Of a DNA stretch of 64,000 bases, positions 54,871 to 64,000 are shown piece after piece. The notes beneath the pieces were generated by a model. The model had not been told where the DNA came from and did no database searches. It saw nothing but the letters and a program-made list of their open reading frames with translations. This DNA is from Aquila chrysaetos chrysaetos (taxonomy: Eukaryota; Chordata; Aves; Accipitriformes; Accipitridae): assembly GCF_900496995.4 (NCBI RefSeq), contig NC_044005.1, positions 17,799,363 to 17,863,362 on the forward strand, written 5' to 3'. The position numbers and the translations under genes were made by a program. Every line of letters starts with the position of its first letter. Position 1 is the first letter of the stretch.

Positions 54871-57800
54871 GTAAGATGTGCTATTAACAGACGATTATAA
54901 TTTTGTTTGTTCAAGGACAATTAAACAGCACTTGACCGTGAAGTTGAAAATATGAGATACTTCAGCCCTATGTTATGAAAAACTACAGCTTTACTGCTTT
55001 GTCCATCTTGTACAGTAACCCCAGGTGAGATGCAGGAATACATACCTTCCAAAGAGGCTTTCACTACAGAAATCCTCCTGTATAAATAATTGCATAGGCC
55101 TAGTTCACTACGAAAAGGGTCGGGCTTATAAACAGTGTATGTGTGGAGCCACCAGGGCGTTTGCACCCCGCTCATTTCAATTATAATGTGCACTCTTCGA
55201 GTGGGAGAAGCAGCAGCCTTGATGAATCATCTCGTTGACAAACTAAGTATGTTCAAGAGACTGTGTAAAGAGCCTTTTTATAACTGTTAGAGCATGTTAG
55301 TTTATATGTTATGAGTAATTTCATAGTGAGACTTCAGAAAAAATACAGATCCTTGTGCATCTCTATCTATCTCCTGCACTACTCCTGGTACACTGGTATT
55401 TTGTTTAGTCTAAGAAACGAGTAAGAGTTTAGACCACAGTCAGCCCAAATATTTTCCTAAATTAACACTTTTTACCTTAATGCTTCTCATCACACTCCAG
55501 CCTGCACAGTATTTCTGACTGATCTTAACTAGCTCCATCAAGACAGGTGTGTCTGCCCTTGAGAAACCAAATAGGTAGCCACTAGCTGGGGACAGAAATT
55601 CGCAGGGCCTTGAGTGAAACTTATCTATTTGGTTACTACCTTGTTTGAGCAAGGCAAGAAACTCAGTTCCACAAAATGTCTTACTGGGAACCTGGTACTG
55701 ATACACTTAGTTAAATCACCAGTTTCCTTCCTGGAACCTGATCTCTTGGTACTGCAATCATGCCCATCATATCTCATAGCCCACTCTGAAGCTGAGCTGT
55801 GGTCAAGTTACAAACATTGCTAAAATGGGGCACAGCGTGTGAAACAGAGGCATTACCTAAGCAAGCACTATTGGTGTACCAAGGAGCCTGTAATTGGAAG
55901 GAACCATAGTTAGCACAGGGAACCTAAGTCCGAAACAAACCAAATATTAAGATGACTGGTTGCTCCAGTCACTGAAGGCTTCCTAAACCAGAGTGGGAAA
56001 GTAAGTAAGAGGAAAAGCAGCCACTGAAGCAGAGGTGTTGCCAGCCCCACAAAAAGAACTGTAAAAGGATGAAAGGGGCTTATAACAGAAATCCTCTGAA
56101 TATTTGGAACAAGCAGCTGAGCCTGCCTCTGCAGTATCTACCCCCAGGTACTCAAGAGTCACAGGGCCTTTGACAAACAGATTGGTGAGAACTCGGACTA
56201 CATAACCACTGCCAAGTTTTTCAGAGTTGTATATACATCCAATAACACTTGTCTGTTAGAGAACAGAAGGTCTTCAGCTCAACCGCTGACAGATCAGTTG
56301 CCTATTGCCCAGCCTCAGCACTGTGCTGGCACAAGCTCCCAGGAGAGATGCAACTGGGCAGCAATACATGTGTACTGCCCTTGCTTGTTCTGGTCTCAGG
56401 GGTGGTTTTGTCTTAAACTGCGGAAAAGTGCCATTTTGCCAGTGTGACACATCACCAATCCTCTTGCAGTAAATCACTCTGTGAATATGTATAGTTTGGC
56501 AGAGTGTTGCCCATATGCTGTGTGATGTTTTACTGATCAGAAAACTCTGTTGAATCCAAGGGGCGATTGACAATATAAATAGTAGCTGGTGGGAGGAATA
56601 CGTTACTCCCAATAGTGTGTGGAGGATACTCTCAGCAAGGTGTTACCCAGCAGGAAAAAGTAGCAAGGGCTTTGTGAGTAACTAGAGAGGAAGACAATAC
56701 CCTCAGATCTCTGTACACAGCCAATACATCTCACAGCAGCCTCCCTCTTCTCCCAGATAAAATAGGATTGATGTGGGTTTTGTGGTCCAGAAAAGATTTA
56801 ACTGAGAGATTCAAAGACTTCAAGATTTCTTCAAAACCTTCTTTTCACTACTATCGATAAACAAGAATTCAGCTTTTGAATATTAAATATCAATATTGTA
56901 TCTTAACTCCGGCAGGGCTTCCAGTGGTGACCACGCGTGTCAGGGTCCTGGTGCGAGGGCTAGGAAGAGGCTTGGTTGCTATTGTCATTGCAAATAACAT
57001 CGCCAATTTTGCTGAGCACAGAAGCTGGGTATGGTTTTGTGTGCATCAGGTTTTCCTTGTATTGTCTTCTTGGGCCACAACCACAGTACCACAGTCTCCA
57101 GAAGATGCACAGATTCAGAAGCACATGGCAGTAATGCAGCTTTGCTCGGCCACATCAGATGCAACACTTCTTCCACGTAATGAGAAGACATTTGAATTTC
57201 AAATCCAGCTGAATTAGCCACAAATAAATATAGACTAGGAAGCAGAAAAAAAATGTCCGGTCATCTGGACAGAGAATTGAATTTCTGGAGTCACTGAGGC
57301 ATTCACACTGGAGCTTTTTATGTTTAGGGAATAGATGGCATGATGCGAGGTCAGGGCCTTCACTCAGTAACCCCGTCCTATGTTCCTGTGTTCTTTAATA
57401 CAATGCCTATACTTGGGGCCTATTATGACCTGGATTGTTTCTAAAAAGAAGAACATTTTATAAGAATTTAAACCCAGGAAGAATTTAGGTACCTAGAGCC
57501 TGTGACCCTTCATGACCCCTCTGCTGAACTTCTTAAGAGCATAAAACCCACAAATGCCCTCCACGGTGGGGCTACATTCAGGTCTTAAGTACTTCCTAAT
57601 CAAATCTTGCACTTTGTAAGCAAACACTGTTGTCATTTTTATAGAAGTAATACTCATCAGCAACAAACAAAAGCCTTTTTGCATTGAGTCCTGGATGCCC
57701 AAGTCCTTTACGTGCTTTCTAAAATTTCATCCTTTCCTCTGACAATGCTTCCACTTAAGCTGCATATAATAATTTTTTTTTCAGTTCAGTTGAAAAATAG

Positions 57801-60800
57801 AGACTTGTCCCCTTATCTCAAATTGTAAGACCAAATTCTGTTTCTTCTACAATCCAAATCAGAATGAAATGTTGTGTTTCATTTGGCAGTATTTTAAAAA
57901 GTAATTTAGGAGCATGAGGGGAAGATAGGGAGTTCCATGTTTATATTTTATTTGGAATTAGGCCACTGATCAAAATAGTGAAGAGTTTACATCATACCCA
58001 CACTACTGAAATTGATGAGTAAACTATCTGTCTTAAAGAACGTGCCTTGCCCAACTAATAATATTCAAGACCCAAAACTGGCCTGTCAAATCTGTCCAAG
58101 CAAGACCAATTGGAAATTCAAAAAGTTTATTCTTACTTCCCATAGCTCTGTACAACTTTTGCAGGAATATCAGCTTCCCCCATTTCGTCTTTTATAGGAG
58201 AAACATCACTTGGTGCTTATCAGTTGGTTAATTTTGGCATATTGATATGTTATTGAATAGCTGGCATGCTCCTGAAACAGGGAGTGGAGCCTGGGTCTCT
58301 CCTCTAAAAGGAATGGCCAAATTTCAGGGCGAGGGAGATGACAACACCCCTACAAATGTTCTGTACCTTCGCCCTCCCTCCCTTGTGTTCCCCCCTGCTT
58401 TGGTGAATAGTGACCTATTCTTCCACGAAAGGGGCTATGTTAAGCAGGACTGGATACTGCTTCCACCACCAAGTAGCTCAGAGCCTGCCTATAAAATAAT
58501 TCTCATGGGTGATTGGATGTGCGGGGCCAAATCCTGCAGGGATACCAAAGGGCTGGATGCAAAGAGTTTACTGTTCTCTTGTTTCTCATGAAAGATAAAA
58601 TATATTTACTGGAATATAACCCTCCCTCATTATGCCATTTATGGGAAACAAAATACTCAGTGTTTATAAAGCAGTTAATTTATAACGGACAAAACCAGAT
58701 TATCACTCTTCGGAAGAGCAAATATTTGTTGAAAAACTTCTATATGGGACAGACATTTTCATCTCATTTTTAAACGTAGTTGATCGAGAAAAGTAACAGA
58801 GGAGCTACCTAATAGGTAAGAAAAGCATTTAAATTGTAAAGGGAAGGATTATTATATATTTTACGTATATACATAATTTTATATATTTATCAGCTATTCT
58901 CTAGATGTGATGTTTTAAATGGTTCTAGATCTTAATCAGCATTCTAATATGTTTTCCTTTTGCTCTAATGCCTTCAGAAGAAAAATGCATTTTGAGCAAG
59001 AAACTTCTTTGATATCTGAGACTACTAGAAACAAATATTTCTTAAAATGGAAAGAATGTTAACTTTGCTTTAACACTTACATGTTTATTAATGAACTGTC
59101 TATGCATAAAGCGAGTTCTCTAAAATTAGCAATAAGCTTCACTCAGGTCTAAAAATACAAGTCTATAATGTGCAAAAATATCACTTTATTGTTTCCAGAA
59201 CTGTTTTTCCTAGTCGAGATGCTTTATTTCTGTTACTAAAGGTGAATGATAAAGCTGCTGTAATGTTAATTTTAAATTTTTGCAATCTCAAATTTGCAGT
59301 GAATGCTTAGTGCAATTGTGAGGTTCTTATTCCTGTGATGTTCACAACGCCTGGATCAGTAGCATTTGCATATGCCTGAGGATGCAGGACTCTTTTCTTG
59401 AGTGTTGAATGGTCTGGGATGTGCTTGTAAACAAGGGCTTCTGCATTCGCCCCATCTTTTCAGTCTGAAACCTATTTGTGTTAGGAAGGCAGAGCCCTCT
59501 GGAAGGCAGCTCACTGCCTTCCCCATTCAGTCCCTTCACATCTCGTTGGGGGGGATCTGGTGGCCCGCCTGAGCCAAGTACTGTCCCAGACCTCTCAGAG
59601 AGAGACGCAACAGTGACATCTGCCAAACTCAACACTGTCAGATGTTGCACAGGAATTGCACTATCCCCAGAAAAGATGGGGAAGAAGAGCTGGTGCTCTG
59701 CAACATCCAGTGACCAGTTGGGCCTAATGCTCTTTTAGGGGGACTGTTGCTGTTGGAGAAAGCCCTTCCTCTGTGACCGAACATGATCAAAAGCAAAATT
59801 TCCAATCCCTGCCTCTTTGCTAGAGCTGATTCTGCAGTGTCCAAGGATACCTCTTTGAAGTAGGGATGACTCCCAGGGGAAAGGACCTCCTTCTTTGCTG
59901 CCAGGGCAAGCATAGCATTGTGCAGCAACAGCACCTCAGTGCAGTGTTACTTTCCATAGAAGTGGGTCACTACATAAGGAGCAGAAATGCCTTGCAGTTA
60001 CTGTAATAGCTCTTAAGAGCATTGCTTGCAGTCCGTCAGGGGAGAGCAAGTACTCCAACCCTGCAGAAGACACATGCACCATTTGGCCAGCAAAGCAGCA
60101 GCTGAGTCAAGTCATCCCCTTTCCTATTCCAGTCCTGCGGAACCCAGACACTGGGAATCTCATTGAAAATAAAGCAAGTGTTAATGGGAAAGAAAAATAA
60201 AGAAAAAATATTCACAACCACAGTACGCTGCATGTTTTACTCTGTTCCCTGGCTGCCATACACTCAAGAGGAGGCATAACATTCAGGGATTTCACTGCAT
60301 CCCGATTAAGTCATTACAGCCCATCTGTGTTGCACCAAGTACAGAACGTGACCTATTATCTCAAAAGAAAATAGCACACCACCTGACTGCCAAAAGCACC
60401 CTGTGACTTGGCACCCAAATGTCTCAGTACTCACATCAACATACCTTTTCAGGACTAACTCCCACAGCCTGAATCAGGCAACTGTGAAATTCAGCTGAAC
60501 TCTGAATAAATGACAATCAAATAAAACCAGCTTTCCCATATGCCAAAATCACAAATTATACAATGACCGTAATTTGCTGTTACAGATCCTTAACTTAAAA
60601 GGAGTAGTTAATAGTTGCCATGTGTTTTCTAGATTGTTGAATCACTTACTACTTTAATGATGGGCCATATAATCCATCTTTTCATCTCATTTATCCATTT
60701 GCATGCCACTGCTATACAAAAGGATTCTGTACAGGCTTGGTGGTTTTGAACATCCTGTTTAATTTACAATGGGAAAAAAAAAATGCATCTCCAAAGATTA

Positions 60801-61208
60801 TGGCCATTCCAAATTTTTCCATAGGGTGCAATTCCATAGGGCGCAATTCAACACTGCTGTATGGGAGAGAAATTCATATATTGCTTTGAAGGAAAGATGA
60901 ATGACAAGCATATTTGCATTTTATACCCAAAAAGTGCATTTGCATGTGCGAATTTACACAAGCAATGTCTGATGCTAAAGTTTGCCTGAGGCCTTCTGTA
61001 AGATGTGTCCAGTTCTCTCTAAACATTTTGTTGGACAGATGAGAGACCCTGTATTAACTTGGCTCAGAAGTCACAACTTGAGTAAAATACTGTATTTTTA
61101 AGCACAGAATAACCATTTCATCCTTGCGCTGTTTGACATTGAAACATGGTATTTTCAGGGAGGAGACAGCACTGACAAACCTGTTTCAGCATTTGCTGGA
61201 CAGTGAAG
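54871..61208. other. Intergenic, upstream of SERPINA10, nothing recognised
   Basis: Unique sequence with an AT-rich run at about 58849-58890 and small open frames up to 114 codons lacking recognisable domains. The SERPINA10 promoter probably lies at the right end. Confidence 0.45.
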
Positions 61209-61216
61209 TATAAAAG
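61209..61216 (+). promoter_or_regulatory. Candidate SERPINA10 TATA box
   Basis: TATAAAAG in the context GTGAAGTATAAAAGAAC lies about 550 bp before the first coding exon. Clade A serpins have a short untranslated first exon, so a start site near 61240 would fit. No first-exon donor could be fixed with confidence, and GTAATA near 61266 is only one option. Confidence 0.3.
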
Positions 61217-61764
61217 AACAGGGAATCCTATGGCATTCGATCAGGAGAATGTGATCTGAATGGAGTAATAAACAACCTCTAGGAGAAGGATGAAAAATGA
61301 AATGATGAAAGGCAAGCATGTCATTTCCACCACATGCTGCCTAGAATTCTTGTGCTTATAGATGACATCAATTTCACAGGAGCGAAAGCTGTGACACAGG
61401 TCCAACAAGCCGATTTTTCATCTTTGAGCTGCATATTGTACTTGAAACCTGGGTTTCATTTTGTAAAGGAATTACAAGTTAGCAAGGGAAAATCAGTGAA
61501 ATACTTCTGACGTGAACCACCAATACCGGAAGATCATGGTATTTCTTCTGGATTCACTTAACAATGTTTGAAACTTCTCTCTTCCACTGATCTAAATTTG
61601 ACCTTTCAGATAGGAACCAGATCTTAGGTTTAGAGTATATACACTGAAGATGCAGAGAGACCACTTTGCTACATCTCTGACCTCTTGCATTGTGAATAGA
61701 AGAACAAACTAAAAAGTCATTGTGTTGCTTTTTTTTTTTTTTCTTTCTCCATTTTCTTTACTAG

Positions 61765-62504
61765 AAAAAAAAAGAGCTCATTACTGGATGTCAACATGAA
61801 AACAGGAATTTACCTACTTCTCTTAAGTGAAATGTGTGTTGAAATCATCAAGGCTGGCATCAAACCTAAAATTCCAAAGAAGGAAAAAGAGAGTAATTTC
61901 TTGGAAAGAAATAAAAACGTCAATATTTCTGAAGAGTGGCATTATCATAAAAATATCTCTAAGCCTACTGAAGACCAAGGTCTCGAAGAGTTCACACTTT
62001 ACAACTTTACTGAAAAGACTGCAAATTTCGGATTTAACCTCTACAGAAAAATTGCAATGACACATGATAATAATGTAATCATTGCTCCCCTTTCTGTATC
62101 AGCTCTCATGACTGCATATATGCTGGCTGCCAAAGGGGAAACACACAGACAAATAGTAAAAGGTCTAGACCTCCATGCTTTGAAGGACAGAGTGGATCGC
62201 CATCATTTACCAGCTTTGTTTAAACAACTGAAAGATAACATCACAATGAATGAAGAACTTCTCCTTGTGCAAGGTACTCTTTCTTTTATCCAAAAGGACT
62301 TCAGACTCAAGGAGTCTTTCCTCAATTTATCTAAGCAGTACTTTGATATGGAATTCCTGAGAGTGGACTTTCAAAACTTCACACAGGCAAAACGTGTCAT
62401 AAATCAAAACATTAACAAAAGGACCAAAGGAAAAATTCCAGACCTTTTTGAAGAGCTTGACCGCCATAATAAACTGCTACTTGTGGACTACATTGTCTTT
62501 AAAG
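61765..62504 (+). CDS. SERPINA10: SERPINA10 first coding exon (exon 2)
   Basis: The acceptor TTTACTAG ends at 61764 after a long T-rich tract. 31 untranslated bases precede the ATG at 61796. The donor GTAACT starts at 62505, after AAAG, in the same phase as the SERPINA1-like exon 2. The open frame runs on a few codons into the intron, which is not coding. Confidence 0.93.
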
Positions 62505-64000
62505 GTAACTGTTGTTTTTATTTTGCAAAATGATTATTTATTAGAAGAATCAGGACTCTAACTTCAGCTACATTAGCGGAAGTTTAAATGAATTCAGATG
62601 TCCTGTTTTCTCTATGTCTCTATGTAGATTTACTTTCTTCTATTAGGTTTATTTAATAGGAAATTATTTTTCATGATAGGGAACCACAATTCTTCTATGC
62701 TGTCTTCCACACAACAGTCTCAAAGAGAACAAAAAGCCCTGCATCAAACTATCTCAATCTGTCTCCGAATGATCCCTCTTCATGACTAAAGGGGATGTTT
62801 AATTTTCATTCACCAATTAAAATGAAAAAGCCTTAATCATTATAGTTTTTGAATGCTGGATATTGGGCATAAAATCATTGACTGGTTTTACATAGTGCAC
62901 AAAATCATGAAAACAAAAATATTTGACTAATATAGTGACTATTTCAGTCAAGAACCTTTTTCCCCGGAGGAACCAGAGTACCCCATTATATTACCTTATA
63001 GGGTGAGGGAAAGAAATAGCTGTGATGGGCAGAGACTGTTCTGTGGAGAGGTCCTCTATTGCCAAATATCTTATGCTCCTTTTCCTGTTGGAGTCTTTCT
63101 GACCGCTGGCTTAGAAGATAGATAAAGTGACTCCAAAAGGAGGTCCTGGCAATGACAGGGAGCCATAGCCCACCCTTTACTCTGAAACAGCCATACAGAA
63201 GCCAGAAACACCTGGTTAGGTAAAAAGCAAAGACAAAGAGCTAGGGTGACAAAGGGGATGAGGAATGCTGTGCGGAGAACACTCAGTCACAGCCACTACT
63301 CCAGTCCAAAGCACTCAGCACATGCCATCCATGGAAACCCCACTAAAATAAATGCACACATGAGAACAAAGAAAATCACCCCTTGGCCACACAGACTCCC
63401 TACGGACTAAGCTTATTCTTTCGTATTTACAAAAGTGCAGTTTGTCCAATGCCAAGGTTACCTTCCCTGGCAGAAAATCAGAGAAAAGAGATAAATGGCT
63501 GTGGCTATGTTTGAAAGCAACGGTAGAGATCAAAATCATTAGTACAGAAGAGGTCACATACCAGTGGCACCTTACAAGTCAGTGTACTGCTGAATCCCCA
63601 TCCAAAAGATTGTATAATGAATTTAAAAACAGGACATAGAACAGCTGGTAGAGAATTTCTGAGAAGGCGACACGTTAATAAAAGACGGATGCTCATATGG
63701 CATTCAGTAAACAAAATGGGTATCAGTTCTGAACTTGACTGGGAACTAATCAACCTTAGAAAAAGATGTCCCTTCTTTCCCTGCAAATGAAGGAGTTTGT
63801 TTTGTGGATTGCTTCCTTTTCCAGCTGGAAAAAATTTAAAGCATATACACTAAATATACTGCAGTTGTCATCCACTTATCCCAGACGCAACTGACATCCA
63901 TTTCAACTAGGTACAGAAAATACCCTATACTTTTTTTAAGTTAACTTCTGAACAAGTCTGAATGCACATAATTATTTAATTTCTTTCTTTCATCAGGCAA
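61765..64000 (+). CDS. SERPINA10: SERPINA10, protein Z-dependent protease inhibitor, 5' coding part (continues beyond window)
   Basis: The first coding exon (coding 61796-62504) gives 236 codons plus one base, and the next exon starts at 63997. Residues 1-20 form a hydrophobic signal peptide. Residues 22-70 are a charged N-terminal tail. The serpin fold starts at NFGFNLYRKIAM (77-88). The match to human ZPI is specific: GLDLHALK (123-130), QKDFRLKESFLNLSKQYFD (166-184), NFTQAKRVIN, KGKIPDLFEEL and DYIVFKG (family knowledge). Two human sequon sites are kept (N177-L-S, N194-F-T), with others at N43, N53, N70 and N148. ZPI inhibits factor Xa with protein Z on phospholipid and also inhibits factor XIa; it is secreted by the liver. 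The reactive loop (P1 Tyr in mammals) lies outside the window. The start is chosen at the only ATG that precedes a signal peptide. Confidence 0.93.
62505..63996 (+). other. SERPINA10 intron 2
   Basis: 1,492 bp with a GTAACT donor and TTTCATCAG acceptor. No repeat family or gene was recognised inside. Confidence 0.85.
63997..64000 (+). CDS. SERPINA10: SERPINA10 exon 3, first four bases
   Basis: GCAA follows the CATCAG acceptor. Joined to the final G of exon 2 it completes Gly and starts a codon beginning AA, consistent with the FKG-Lys/Asn-Trp sequence of serpins. The rest is outside the window. Confidence 0.8.

Noticed and set aside
1-64000. CRISPR arrays, tRNA or rRNA genes, bacterial or phage systems
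   Set aside because: No spaced direct repeats, cloverleaf or ribosomal sequence was seen; everything recognisable is vertebrate serpin or retroelement.

Overview
This is vertebrate nuclear DNA, almost certainly from a bird. It is AT-rich and intron-bearing. Its LINEs are all of the CR1 type, in several ages, and it carries avian-style solo LTRs. I found no bacterial-type operons, tRNA, rRNA or CRISPR. The organising theme is a clade A serpin cluster with every gene on the plus strand.

Layout. (1) Positions 389-2485 are the last two coding exons of an antichymotrypsin-like serpin (SERPINA3-like); its earlier exons lie upstream of the window. (2) Positions 2729-4930 hold two minus-strand LTRs, with an unidentified coding-like relic between them. 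(3) Positions 6365-7093 look like the broken remains of another clade A serpin (parts of exons 3 and 4, with a stop in exon 4); a doubtful exon 5 relic lies near 8.0-8.2 kb. (4) Positions 7.1-36.3 kb are intergenic, with a 582-bp plus-strand solo LTR (17342-17923) and CR1 pieces at 20.0-21.4, 25.1-25.3, 27.5-28.0 and 29.8-30.3 kb. (5) Positions 36317-41084 are a complete SERPINA1-like gene: four coding exons joining to 420 residues. (6) Positions 41.1-61.2 kb are about 20 kb without a recognisable gene. They include a GC-rich block at about 42.75-49.25 kb and an ancient CR1/L3-type remnant at 54.7 kb. (7) From 61765 the first coding exon of SERPINA10 (protein Z-dependent protease inhibitor) is present, and the window ends four bases into its next exon.

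The serpins are expected to be secreted plasma protease inhibitors. Reactive-centre alignment predicts Leu-Ser at P1-P1' for the SERPINA3-like gene (chymotrypsin-like targets) and Val-Ser for the SERPINA1-like gene (elastase-like targets); the SERPINA10 reactive centre lies outside the window. The exon plan is the classical clade A one: a large first coding exon, about 271 bp, 148 bp, then a last exon carrying the reactive loop. The order A1-like then A10 on one strand fits the conserved serpin block, but no SERPINA6-like gene is visible between them. I found no convincing new multi-gene system. The observations most worth following up are the serpin relic, a glycosylation sequon in the hinge of the SERPINA3-like loop, and the Val P1 of the SERPINA1-like protein.
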